This document shows positions 35,760 to 46,140 of a stretch of DNA of 64,000 bases, piece by piece. The stretch spans positions 86,169,899 to 86,233,898 of the forward strand of contig NC_068938.1 in assembly GCF_016801865.2 (NCBI RefSeq), given 5' to 3'. Origin of the DNA: Culex pipiens pallens (taxonomy: Eukaryota; Arthropoda; Insecta; Diptera; Culicidae). Every line of letters starts with the position of its first letter. Position 1 is the first letter of the stretch. Below the pieces are notes generated by a model. That model saw nothing but the letters and a program-made list of their open reading frames with translations. It was not told the origin of the DNA and searched no databases. Position numbers and translations under genes: made by a program.

Positions 35760-36364
35760 TACCCCATAAGTCTAGAGCAACATGTAAATAGGGCGGGAAA
35801 GCATTTTGACAGCTTGCCATGCGCAAAGCTAACTGTCAAACTTAGTGAACTTTTTTTTCTAAACACCGAGTTGATTTACGGGTGCCACGATATCTCGAGA
35901 TGAGATGGACCAAATTGGCTGAAATTTGGGGTAAAGACTATCAAGACATATGCCGTGTGCATGACGAAGCTTGATTTTGAAATTTTGCTTTATAAAAAAA
36001 TACAAAAATCAAAAACTGGTGATTTTTTATATGAAAAATATTAAAATATTTTTATCTTTTTCAAGAATTGAGCTTTTGAAAATCGGCCTTCGTCATGCAC
36101 ACTGGATCGGTTTAACGAGTCTTCATCAAAATTTTGAGCCGTTTTGGTCAAAGCAGTGTTGAGATATCGTGGCACCCGTTTTTTTTAAACTGCTAACTTA
36201 AAATAGCCATATCTCGGCAATGGTACATCCAAATGTCCTCATATTTATTTTGTTGATAGATGAAAATGTGTATTTTAATGCCCTGCAAAAAGATTTAAAA
36301 AAAGTTAAAATTTGTGCTCATACCAAACTCTGACATTTTTGACGATTTACATGTATGTAACCCC
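35760..36364. mobile_element. TTAA-type MITE, copy B
   Basis: The right end GATTTACATGTATGTAACCCC is followed by TTAA (36365-36368) and the interior matches copy A (GTGCATGACGAAG, CCAAATTGGCTGAAATTTG, ACCAAACTCTGACATTTTTG). The left end is degenerate near 35770 (ACCCCATAAGTC), so this boundary is approximate. Confidence 0.6.
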
Positions 36365-36368
36365 TTAA

Positions 36369-36759
36369 AGAATTGCCTGTTGATTTGGAATTTGCTAAAT
36401 TGTTCCAGCTGTCTTATACGCCTTTTTCAAATTTTGCTCCAGAAGTAACTATCTAGTATACATTGAATAACGTTTAATTTTTTATCAAATAAAGTACTTT
36501 TAAGCTTATTACAAGGTTTGAACCACCCATCAAAAATGGACACAACAATTTAGAATAAGCAATATTTTCATGAATTAATTAAATTTTTGAAATGTTTTGA
36601 CAGTTTCAATGAATCAAGCATTTTGTAATACTTTTTGTTTCGAAAACATGAAAATTAAGCCTGAAATTTCAAAATTTACTTTTGCTAAAACATTGTGAAC
36701 ACTCCATGTAATCTGTTTTATAAATATTCGGACATTCGAGAATAATGTCCTCATACACA
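36369..36759. other. AT-rich spacer
   Basis: AT-rich DNA without bounded repeats or coding support. Confidence 0.4.
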
Positions 36760-36761
36760 TA

Positions 36762-37062
36762 GAGTCCAGACTCGATTATCCGATGTTTTGATTATCCGGA
36801 GTTCGATTATCCGAAGGTTTGTATGGGTATATTTTCTTAATTTAATATCAAATTCGAGTTCTGTGACCCCATTTTAGTCAGTTTTGAGTAGTTGATTGCC
36901 TATTAAATTACAAAATGGATATTTTCAATATTTGGTCATCGCCATTCGCCAAATCACTTTAGCGCAGTTCAGGGATCATACAATTTAAAATAAGACAACA
37001 AAACAAAATTCATTATCCGATGTGAAATTTTCCCAGGCCTTCGGATAATCGAGTTTGGACGG
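36762..37062. mobile_element. pogo-like MITE, TA-flanked
   Basis: GAGTCCAGACTCGATTATCC at the left is mirrored by GGATAATCGAGTTTGGACGG at the right, with TA outside each end (36760-36761 and 37063-37064). Subterminal GATTATCCG repeats occur three times at the left. The CAGTCCARACTCGATTATCCGA end type is known from pogo/Tigger-like elements. It is 301 bp and non-coding. Confidence 0.85.
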
Positions 37063-37151
37063 TAGAAGCAATTTTGCATGATTATTACATCCAAACATAG
37101 ATTATTAATCAAGTAGATGTCCCACTTGGAAGTTGCTCCATATACCTAGTT

Positions 37152-37204
37152 GGCGACACCCCTTTAGCGATCTGCGCGCCGCCATCGTCAATTTACAGGT
37201 ACTA
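37152..37204 (+). promoter_or_regulatory. First-exon-like module (plus copy)
   Basis: GGCGACAC at 37152 is followed at exactly +37 by CAATTTACAGGTACTA, which ends in a splice-donor-like CAG|GTACTA. The same two blocks at the same spacing occur on the minus strand at 40302-40250. This suggests a related leader exon with donor for a gene running rightwards. It overlaps the antisense candidate CDS at 37188-37471. Confidence 0.4.
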
Positions 37205-37471
37205 AATTGGAAAACAAAATCATAGTACTCTGTGCACTTGCCTGTTGAAAAATTGTTTTGTTTTAGACAAAGTGTCACCAAATTGGGTTGAACGTCCTTG
37301 AACAAACTTTTTTTTGTTGTAATTTACCTTTTTAAATCCCAAAACACGTAAAAAAAATCGGCCGCCAGGAGTGTACTCCAGGAGGGCAAGTAGAAGTGGC
37401 AGCAGCAGTAAAGAATCTGACTGAAACGGTAGGAGATGACTCTCTTCAAGCCGAACACGGGCAGTTTCCAT
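37188..37471 (-). CDS. Two-exon small-protein candidate
   Basis: Exon 1 (37471-37328) starts METARVRLEESHLLPFQ, contains a hydrophobic SLLLLPLLLALLEYTP and ends GFKK. An 86-nt intron (donor AAG|GTAAAT at 37327, acceptor TTTTTCAACAG ending at 37242) joins it in phase 0 to exon 2 (37241-37188, ASAQSTMILFSNLVPVN, stop). Total 65 aa, possibly with one membrane segment. The ATG lies inside the left TSD of the transposon at 37474, so upstream sequence has been displaced. The plus strand of exon 1 is also open, so either strand may be the coding one. No homologue is recognised. Confidence 0.33.
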
Positions 37472-37473
37472 TC

Positions 37474-39048
37474 GGGTGGGGGACATTTCGCCGAATGTCG
37501 TTTCGCCGAGGGTTATTTCGCCGAAGGTCATTTCGCCGAATGTCGTTTCGCCGAATGGGACGTTTCGCCGAATGGGACGTTTCGCCGAAAAGGAAAAAAA
37601 TAAAAAAAATTATAAAAAGGACAAAAAATTATTAAACTTTTAAACTTACTCCAAAAAAATCAGAATAACTCAGCGGTACAGTTGTCAATAAAGAAGACTA
37701 CTTTGTTTATGCAAACTTTTGCGACAAAAATGAAAAATTATATGAAAATAAAAAGTATGAAAACAAATTTATCATGATCTAATTTGATTTGGCAAAAAAA
37801 CTTTTCATAGAATCATCAATAGTTTTGTTACAATCTTTAAATCATGAGCAGTTCTTATCATACTTCTTAATGCAAAATTGAATGACTTGAAAAAGTTTCT
37901 GAAAATTGTCTATTCTTTTAAAATCAATATTGTTTTATTTTGTGTTTTCACATACTTTTAAAAAAAGAGCAGTTCTTTTGATGGTTTTAAGTGTAGTTGT
38001 CAGTCTAGATCAGAACATGTTCATCTTTATCTTTTTAAACATTTTTGTTTGTGTTTTTCCATTCTTTAAAACATGAGCATTTCTTATCACAGTTTTTAAT
38101 GCAAAATTGAATGACTTGAAAAAGTTTCTGAAAATTGTCTATTCTTTTAAAATCAATATTGTTTTTTTGTGTTTTCACATACTTTAAAAAAAAACAGCAG
38201 TGATGGTTTTAAGTGTAGTTGTCAGTCTGGATTAGAACATGTTTGGAAAAACATCAAATCATTGAGACATCTTTATCTTTTTAAACATTTTTGTTTGTGT
38301 TTTTCCATTCTTTAAAACATGAGCAGTTCTTATCATAGTATTTAATTCGAAATTTTATGACTTCAATAAAAAAGTTTCTGGAAATTGTCTACTCTTTTAA
38401 AATTAATAATGTTGTGCTTCCACATTCTTTTAAAAAAGAAGAGTTCTTTTGATGGTTTTTAAAGCGAAGTTAACTTTCTTGAACATGTTTTTGAATTTCT
38501 TTAAAACATGAGCAGTTCTTTAAAAAATCTGACTTCAATGTACATGTCTGTGGAAATTATCCACTGTTTAAATTTTTTTTATTGTTTCACTCTTTTTCAA
38601 ACAAATAATTTTGAATATTGTCTGTGAATTTATGCAGCAGTTTTTAAAACAAAAAAAGGGTATAACAAAACTTTTCTAAAAGTATTTGCCCCTACAGTAA
38701 TCTTGTCTTTGTTAAACTTGTTGTAACTATGGATGTAATTCTTTCGTACTAAGCATTAAGCAGTAAAAAACAACAACAAAAAACTAAAAAAGAGCATTTG
38801 AATTACATTTGAGCATGAAATTAAAAACACTTTCTATTAAATAGCATAAGAGACCATCTCTCAACCATTTATACAATGTCGAAATCTTAACAAAAAAACA
38901 ACCCCCACACAACCCCCGCAGCGTCTACGTGGTTTTTGGATGACCCCCAAACAGTACCTAAAAAAATCGGCGAAATGTCCTTTCGGCGAAACGACTTTCG
39001 GCGAAACGACCTTCGGCGAAACGACAGTCGGCGAAATGTACCAGATCC
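37474..39048. mobile_element. DNA transposon with TTTCGCCGAA repeat arrays, 8-bp TSD
   Basis: TTCCATTC is duplicated at 37466-37473 and 39049-39056. Both ends have nine diverged bases, then ACATTTCGCCGA, then tandem TGTCGTTTCGCCGA repeats (about seven at the left, five at the right) in inverted orientation. The interior 37.63-38.9 kb is AT-rich with diverged tandem repeats and no transposase. The 8-bp target and symmetric ends suggest hAT-like or another 8-bp-TSD superfamily, but the superfamily is not proven. Confidence 0.82.
37840..38560 (+). repeat. Diverged ~190-250-bp tandem units inside the transposon
   Basis: AACATGAGCAGTTCTTATCA-type blocks recur near 37843, 38069, 38318 and 38507. 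They are followed by AAAGTTTCTGRAAATTGTCTA, TCTTTTAAAATYAATA, then GTGTTTTCACATWCTTT and GATGGTTTTAAGTG. They probably expanded within the element. Confidence 0.85.
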
Positions 39049-39056
39049 TTCCATTC

Positions 39057-39569
39057 TATGGCGCAACCTCTGCGGATTTGCACCACTCCCCCGGCCAGGT
39101 GAAAAGGTCTCGAGTGATGGCAACGAAGGTTAGCGAACTGAGCTACAGTCCGCTCCTCAAAGAGATGCTTCTTTGTATATGGTTGTTTAGAATCCTTTAC
39201 CATGTGTAGATGCTTCATTTTATTATTATTTTTCCAGACATGAAGAACTGTATGTAAAACTTTTGCCAAAATACAGCGCAAGAATAGACAAACAAACCTA
39301 ACGCTGATTCCTCCGTTCATGTGCATCAGATTCAAAGAGGCCACTTCCGTATGCTAAACTACCCGGCTGACATTGAACCGCAAGAAGAATCTTCAGCTTT
39401 GGGAAAAGTTCTGGAGCTGCTCCAAAATCTAAGTGTTTCCCAAAGTGGGTACTGGGCCCCGCTAGTGGGGCCTGACAAGTTCCTGGAGTGGCCGTGGGCC
39501 CCACCATTGATTTATGAAAGGTGGGGCCTTGGCGAAAATAGTTTGCAAATCAGTGATCTAGACAAATAA
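39057..39569 (+). CDS. 3' part of a spliced gene candidate split by the transposon
   Basis: A frame open at 37338-37473 (ECTPGGQVEVAAAVKNLTE ... HGQFPF) resumes in phase at 39057 (YGATSADLHHSPGQVKRSRV, MATK) if the transposon and one TSD copy are removed. A donor AAG|GTTAGC at 39129 and an acceptor CATCAG|ATTCAA at 39329 (branch-like CTAAC, pyrimidine-rich tract) keep phase 0 into IQRGHFRMLNYPADIEPQEE ... LQISDLDK, whose TAA is part of AATAAA at 39565-39570. The protein is unrecognised. An alternative start ATG near 37436 reads MTLFKPNTGSFHS in another frame. Coding status is inferred only from frame, splice and poly(A) signals. Confidence 0.35.
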
Positions 39570-39853
39570 AATTTTATCAGCATGTAGTTGTATGATATCC
39601 GTTTATTGGGTCAACGTTTTATTATCAATTAAAAAAATAGAACAAGAAACAGTTGTAACAAAAATCGAGGCATTTCATCATGGTACCCAGCATGTGTTTA
39701 GATTAGACTTGTGTTTCCGCACGCCTCCGCTATTCCGGCAACGGTGGATTGTCGCACGCCGTGGTTCTTGTGGAACCGAGCCCCGGGAAAAGCTTTCCTT
39801 GAGTTCTGTTCACACGAGAAAGCTGTGTCCGCTAGTAGCACCGACCGTTACGG

Positions 39854-40302
39854 TCAGATTCTAGAACGCTGCGCAGTTTCCGTTTGCTGTGGTGGAATGG
39901 TTGGCAGGGTCTTCTTAATCAGGTTTAGAGTGCAACCAGAGGGCCTGTAAAAATAAATTTTCACATAAGCAATTTTTCTGTTAAACTTTTTTCTACTCAC
40001 TTGCTAACACGTCTCCAAGATGAACGGATGGCACCCTCGGAGGAATCGGCTCCGTTTGTAGGATTTTCGGTGGTCGGAGATGCCCGCACCGGGTTCTTCT
40101 TAGAGGAAAAAATCCAACGATTCCCACTTGATGGTGAAATGTTGACAGAAAATAAACAAAGTTTGAAAAGCAGCTGTTGCTACGATGCAACCGTAACACT
40201 TGAACTGAAACTGGGGAAAAATAATTTTCCCTTTGGAAACATCGAAAAGTAGTACCTGTGAATTGCCACCAGGTGCAATTTTGGCGTGGCGGTAGTGTCG
40301 CC
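39854..40302 (-). CDS. Spliced gene candidate, convergent with the 39.1-kb exons
   Basis: A canonical 56-nt intron (donor AA|GTGAGT at 40000, acceptor TTTATTTTTACAG ending at 39945) joins a frame reading KKNPVRASPTTENPTNGADS .. RSSWRRVSK to PSGCTLNLIKKTLPTIPPQQ .. SRI, stop at 39854-39856. Upstream the frame is open to about 40180, without an ATG; an earlier intron is likely, and a leader-exon module with CACAG|GTACTA lies at 40302-40250 behind a TATATATA stretch (about 40330). AATAAA signals on this strand lie near 39600-39625. The protein is low-complexity, basic, and not recognised. A second reading frame shares the exons, so the true frame needs transcript data. Confidence 0.42.
40250..40302 (-). 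promoter_or_regulatory. First-exon-like module (minus copy)
   Basis: Minus-strand GGCGACAC (40302) and, 37 nt on, CAATTCACAGGTACTA. This matches the plus-strand module at 37152-37204 in order and spacing, facing it from 3.1 kb away. Confidence 0.4.
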
Positions 40303-40477
40303 AGCCCCAACAGGGAAGTGGCGTATCTATATATATTTAGTCTATGATCCAAATGACAAGTGTGAAAGTTAAAGTGAACAGTGTTAATAGCATTGGAAAT
40401 CTGTAAATATTTCCGTAGAAACTTTTCAAAAGAAATTAACCTTGGATGTAAACAAACAGGCTATCCCACTTGCTCTA

Positions 40478-40692
40478 CACAGAAAAAATATGGTAATATT
40501 ACATCTGGGAAGGGTTACATCTTTTATGTCAGAAAAAATGTGTAATTCTACCTCTGAAAATGTGTGATTTAACCACTCTTCTGGTGTAATGTCGTTTTTT
40601 CAGTATAAATTGAGGTAAAATTACATCATAAAAGAGGTAATATTTATCATTCAAAAATTACACCTTCCAAATTTACGCAATTTTTTACTGTG
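40478..40692. mobile_element. TA-flanked MITE, second copy
   Basis: 215 bp between TA dinucleotides (40476-40477 and 40693-40694). Termini CACAGAAAAAATAT / ATTTTTTACTGTG. Same internal order as the copy at 20122, about 80% alike by eye. Confidence 0.85.
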
Positions 40693-40789
40693 TATGCATT
40701 TTGTTTTTACTTTACCGATTTTAACATTTTTAATGTTAACATTACAAAGGTTACATTTCCTAAGGTGTTCAGATAATGTCCAGTTGTAA

Positions 40790-40912
40790 CGAAGCAATTG
40801 AGTCCAGAAGGAAAACGATCACAAGTTGTGTTGATCAGAGCAGGGAAACGAACTCCCGATCTACCGCTTCTGAGACCGAAGCTTTACCACTAAACTACAT
40901 GACTCAGTCAGT
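40790..40912 (-). mobile_element. tRNA-derived SINE fragment
   Basis: Minus strand: box A TAGTTTAGTGG (40897-40887) and box B-like AGTTCGTTTCC (40854-40844), with an anticodon arm GCTTC/GAAGC around GGTCTCA between them. The acceptor stem does not close and a non-tRNA body follows, so this is a SINE head rather than a tRNA gene. Its ends are not resolved. Confidence 0.6.
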
Positions 40913-40915
40913 TTC

Positions 40916-42197
40916 ATCAATTTAAATCATGTTTTCAAATCTGAAAGTTTGTGTGTCAAAAAAAGGTGTAAGTTGGAAACTTCCCGAAACCTATCCAGCC
41001 TGAAAAATTCGCCATGCGACAAGACACCATGATGGCGATGACCTGCCTGGACGGGAAGAATCAGGTATCGTTCCGCACTCAACCCAGTCCATGCGGGATA
41101 TAATGAACCGGAGGGAAATATGTTATAAGGTTTATAGGTGTGCCCCGTCCTTCCCTTCGTACCCATGCTTTCCTGCGGCATGGCGGTGGGCCCCCAAAGT
41201 GGTCGCACAGAAGTGGAAACAAAAAGACCACTATGCAGTGCTCATTTTTCTACTTTATAGCTGGCCAGCCAATCGTCTCCGGGGACTGCAGATGACTGCC
41301 CTCTGGCAGAATTGTACCGAGCGTCGACTCCGGCGGATACTTGGCCCGTCAACAACGGCTTCTGATGCAGATATATTGTTTCTTTTATTGTTGATATTTA
41401 TTTTTCTCTTGTGTCTCTCTGTGAGTGGCACTGTTTACCCTTTGTTTATTTTGCCTACCACAACGATGGTTTTATTATGTGAGGATCACACACTGGTGCA
41501 CCCGAAGGAAGAGTGTCATAATTTCATTTTATTTTTCCAACAGAGCTTCTGACAACTTTGACAAAAGTATTGACAACGCTCTGAAGCTAATGTATTTGGA
41601 AGCTGAGTACGCCATCATACTTTCCACGGTTGTACCGATTGCCGCAGGACACCCCTTATTGTCAGCTCCTTCTCGTTTGGGTGTACCCAACATGAACTTG
41701 AACCACCCAACTCCGCGCAGTATAACAGCTCTCGAAATTCAATTATCGACGACGTGGTGTGTGGTTGTTATCCTAGTTGGTTATGTAGGTCGTCTCCTGC
41801 AAGGGGTGGCGGCGGATGGCGGCCACCTTGGAGTGATTTATGATTTATTTACGGTCGAGCCCAGGGCGGCATTTTTCGGAATTGATTGCAGGTGTGCTTA
41901 CACATGGGGTTTGGTTGGAATGGAGCGGAACTTTTTTATTGTTTGTTTTTTGTTTGGATGGTAATTTCCAAAACAAACACTTCTTCAAATCTTGTTTTGT
42001 ATTTGAATAATTGTATATTATACTAGAATAATACTAATTGTAAGACTCATTGAATCAATTGGAGTCTCACTAAAATAGCGATGGGACTAATGATATCCGG
42101 ATAATTTACAAATTCAACCAAAATTAAACAGAAGTATGAAAATCTAAAATGAAGCAATAATCCATGAGATCCAAATCAGATTTATTTAAAATCATCT
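40916..42197. other. Mostly unique sequence
   Basis: Mixed composition with open frames on both strands at 40.93-41.96 kb (up to 179 codons, plus strand). They begin at non-ATG codons or lack codon bias and motifs. The 41.43-41.96 kb frame has hydrophobic stretches but reads like translated non-coding DNA. AT-rich beyond 41.97 kb. Confidence 0.4.
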
Positions 42198-42209
42198 ATA
42201 TTTTCAGAT

Positions 42210-42449
42210 CAAAAAAAAATCAAACCATCCACTTTAACGACCCCCAGTTCTGCTCGAACTTAGGAGTACAAAAGCTTAAATGGGGAGAGCACTCAAAACT
42301 CTTTTTACTCAAAGGAACCTTCCACCCCAGGGTTCCGGGACCGACGTTTTACTTCCCCATCCGAATGAAGGTTGGAGCAGACGCGAATCGAACCCAAGAT
42401 CATCCGCTTACGAAGCGGACAGCGTAACCATTTGGCCAAGCCTACTGCC
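42210..42449 (-). mobile_element. Complete tRNA-derived SINE with 12-bp TSD
   Basis: ATATTTTCAGAT flanks it at 42198-42209 and 42450-42461. On the minus strand it begins with a tRNA-like head (box A TGGCCAAATGG at 42438-42428, box B GGTTCGATTCG at 42394-42384, anticodon arm TCCGC/GCGGA with CGT in anticodon position). It continues through a body with GTCGGTCCCGGAACCCTGGG and ends in a T-run that would terminate Pol III. At 240 bp with an intact TSD, it looks like a relatively young insertion. Confidence 0.9.
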
Positions 42450-42461
42450 ATATTTTCAGAT

Positions 42462-43430
42462 AGTTTTTAAATAACACTATCCAAGCACAAAGCATATCTG
42501 TATATGGTTCAATAAACTTTTTTTTGCTTTTACGGTGTTTGGAATACCCCTGGATCAAGGCGGTTTCAAAAAAGACACAGAAAGCAAAAAATAAATAAAA
42601 TTAAGAAATTGAATTTAAGAAAATACAAAGCAATTTAAATTATTTTTGTTTAAAATTAAATATAAAGTGAGGTTATTTCAAAATAATTTAAAATATTCTG
42701 AGCAGAAATAAAGTATTTTATTCAATTTGGTTAAAATAAAAAAAAACATTTGGAAATAACCAAGGAAATAACATTTGTTGAGCAATTTCAATGATTTATA
42801 ATTTTATGCAATTAGCAATACCAAATGTTCTAAAAACTGTTATAAATGGAAACTCGCCTAAACTTTTTCAAAATAATCAAACATACTTCTAGTTGAATAT
42901 CGCACCATAAAAAAAATCATTTTTTACTGATTCTACTTATGTTGAATAAAGAATGCTCATCGTGTTGGAAAGATTTTGGCAAATTATTCTGAAATCTAAA
43001 TCTATAAAATCTCTGCGGGCATTGTATCTTGAACTATCACTAATTCAGAAAAAAAAACTTTGCTGAACACAGTTATTCTAAAATAACACATTTTTGCATT
43101 TATTTCAAGCAGATTATAGATTATCGTGGAATAATCATGATATTCACTTTTCAATAAAATTTCGTAGATCAACTTTAACTAATCTTTCGGTTGCGATTTT
43201 GGATATTTTAACGATATTTAAACTGACCATTAAACCAAAAATATGTTTTGAAGACCAAATTTGATCATTTTTTAAATTCTGATCGGTCTTTTTTTATTGA
43301 ACTGAAATACATCACACAGTATCAAATACTTATTTTCACTCGTCTGGTATTATATTAGTAAACTTTCGTGCCAAAATAAACTCTTGAAAAACAACAACCA
43401 AAATTGAGTTCTTCACTCACAGACTTCCTA
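42462..43430. other. AT-rich non-coding DNA
   Basis: Strongly AT-rich, no bounded repeats or coding support. Confidence 0.5.
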
Positions 43431-45090
43431 GCCACTCTGGACCAAAAACTCTTCAGCCCGAGCGCATCGGAATAGCCCCCCAGTGCAAACTCCACCTCCT
43501 CCATATCCACGAGATACAATTTCACTGATCGATATCCACACACAAAACAAACTTCACCGCAATAAAATCAAAACGGCTGACCGACCACACACATCCGACC
43601 ACCTCTCTCGCTCTCTAGACCCAAGTCCCAAGTGTGTCCCTTTTGAGTTGCAGCCAGACACCACGGATGACTAGGTCGGCCTCGAGGCAAACCAAGATGT
43701 GGCCAATGACCATGGCCGTGGCCGGGACAGTGCCAACCGGTGTGCACAAGAGAGCAAAAAAATCATTTTTAATAATGCAGCACAAACTGTAACAGTAAAT
43801 TTAAAATTCACATTTGTCACTCTCTCTCTCGAGGTCGACGGGTTTGGCTTACTTTCTTTCCACAGGAACTGTTGCGGCTGTTGCAGGACAGGGCACAAGG
43901 TGGACGCAGGACAGCCGTACGGACGTTACCGCGCTCTGAGTTATGATCCTTGGAGTGCTGACCGAAATTCGGGATGAAAAATGTTGCTCCACTGATTGGA
44001 TGCAAATTGTCGCGGCACGCTGCACTTTAATTTCCTCAACCGGGGTTTAATGTTGGGTTTCGCGGGGAACCTTTACACACCTTTCGATCAACACTTTCTT
44101 CAAACGACCCAACGTTAGCACTGGAAATTCACACCAAAAAACATGTAACTCACGTTGAACCGTAGTTCTGCACGAAGTTCCCACAACGAACGCAATCGCA
44201 TCAATTCTTCATAGATCACAACAACAAACAGATGGCGGTATCACTGACTCAGCACGAACTAGTTCGCGGTTCCTGGTCCGGAAGACCCACCAAAGTGTAT
44301 CGCAGCAGCACCGAGCGGTCCGAACGTGATCGAACGTGTGCGCACGCGCGCCGAAACTCCAACCCGAAGAAAAACGATCAGCTTTCCTCCTATTCCTAGT
44401 GTATGTGTGTGAATTTGTGTTTTGTTGCCCTCTTCTATTCACATAAATCTACATTTCCGGGCCGCGCCGTATCAATTTCTCACGACTGAGGGTTCCCGCT
44501 CGGGTTCGGCACAGCCGAATCGGAATCGGCAAAACGGCAAAATGCGAGCAGCTAGACGTAATGTTGCCGTAATCTAGCACTTAAACACTCACACATAAAG
44601 CTCAGCAAGTTCGACACTGCCGGAAGAGAACGTGCGAACGTTAGACGGGTACTAGACAAAATACTACTGCCCCGAAGGCGATCTCGGCAAACTTTGAAAA
44701 GATCACCTCAAAAAAAGGTCTCTTCCAGAGGAATCTATTACTCACTGACATTCAAAAAAAAAAAATCTTTCTCCAAAAAACCAAAAAAAAATATCATAAA
44801 CGATCCTCCTCACCGAATGTCACCAGTGTCGCTCGCTCGCTCGCTCGCGCGTGTAATTCTAATTTATATTTTGTTTTCATTAAAACCGACCGTATCTGTT
44901 CGAATATTAAGTACGACTGACTTAAGTAGTTGATTTAAACTTAAGTTACCGGGAGCAATTTTAAACACAAATATCTTTCGAGACGCGAGACGAGTCGAAC
45001 GAAAGAGGAGGCACAGCACATGAGCAAGAAGCCCACGGCAAAACGCGCAAAGCGAACGGAAAAAAGAGAGTGAGTGCCCGGGCCGGGGAG
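43431..45090. promoter_or_regulatory. GC-rich promoter-like island
   Basis: GC-richer than its flanks, with CGA/GAACG-rich sequence, a (GCTC)n run near 44831-44848, an inverted TCGGAATCGG/CCGAATCGG region near 44515-44530 and a minus-strand Inr-like TCAGTG near 44245 followed by unique leader-like DNA. Numerous overlapping short frames on both strands argue against coding. A promoter with 5' UTR of a gene outside the window, or a large first intron, is likely, but the direction is uncertain. Confidence 0.35.
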
Positions 45091-45194
45091 GAACTCAGCG
45101 CAAGGTTCGTCGCTTGAACTCTTGCCAGAGTCTTTGGTGGTTGTTCTGACGGTTCGTGGGTTTCCGTAATTTGCGCACGCGAAAGTTGCAAAGG

Positions 45195-46140
45195 CTGGTA
45201 TTCACAATGCACAGTGATCCAGATCGCAAAATGAAGTGGAAAATGGATTTCCGAAAAATTGTGAAGTTTGGTTGACAATTAGGGTGGATCACGAGGTGAT
45301 TTTCAAAATCTAACTTTCTTTGAATATTTTTGGGAATTTTTTTGTCGTCTAGACTCTAGAGAGTTGACCAAATTTGAGTAAGCATCTTAGCGAGTCTTCA
45401 AAAATCAATTTTTTGAACGTAGCAGATCAAGGTGAAGTTTTAAAGAAAAGTGGTGTGAACTCTAAAAACAAACATTTTAATTTTTTGATATTTCAAGTTA
45501 GCCATAAGAGTAAAAAAATACAGCCATTTCAAGGTTTAAAAGACGCAAATTTAAAACATAAGTATCTCGAAAAAGCGCAAGCCAAATTTTAAGCGCTACA
45601 TTGCATTCAAAAGAAAAGACCAGGCACTATAAACGCTAAAAAAATCTCAGAGGTATTTTTGTTTAAACTCGAGATATTTTCATTTAAAAACGTCTAATTT
45701 TTAAGGGAGAAGTGTATTGGACCACCCTAATGAAATTCAAAAATTGTCCAACTGTATGTTTTTCCATGTAATTTTGCCCGTTGGATCTAAATCTGGCTTC
45801 AGAATTGTGTCAAATTGCCAAAATATAGATTTTTGGTCATATTTTGGGTTTATATGATAATTATACAAACATTAAAATGGCTGTAACTATTGATCCTTAA
45901 GAAGCAGTTTTTGTAAATATTGCTCGGTTTGTTCTAGAGGTCGTATCGAGGTGCTCCGATTTGGATGAAACTTTCAGCGTTTATTTGTCTATACATGAGA
46001 TGAACTATGCCAAATATGAGCACTTTACGATGAAGGGGTAAAACGGGCTTTCAAGTTTGAGGTCCAAAAAACATGAAAAATCTTAAAATTGCTCGCATTT
46101 TCCGTTCCAACTTTTGGAGGAGTTGGGAGTTTGAATGTTA
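45195..46140 (+). mobile_element. Partial copy of the 21.1-25.4 kb TIR family
   Basis: Starts GCACAGTGATCCAGATCGC and continues with AAATGAAGTGGAAAATGGAT, TTTTGTCGTCTAGA, then GTTGGACAATTT-type and GGGCAAAATTACATG-type blocks (in complement) known from 24.65-24.75 kb. No second end is seen, so it is truncated. The open frame at 45374-45592 is a by-product. Confidence 0.65.

Noticed and set aside
41091..41964. Overlapping 153- and 179-codon plus-strand ORFs
   Set aside because: The start codons assigned are not convincing, there is no codon bias, and the translations look random (hydrophobic runs from T-rich DNA).
42380..42449. tRNA-Thr (CGT) gene on the minus strand
   Set aside because: Part of a 240-bp unit with target duplications; acceptor pairing is poor. 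Annotated as a SINE.
43699..43977. 92-codon plus-strand ORF in the GC-rich island
   Set aside because: Both strands are open, there is no codon bias, and a TC microsatellite lies inside. More consistent with promoter or UTR DNA.
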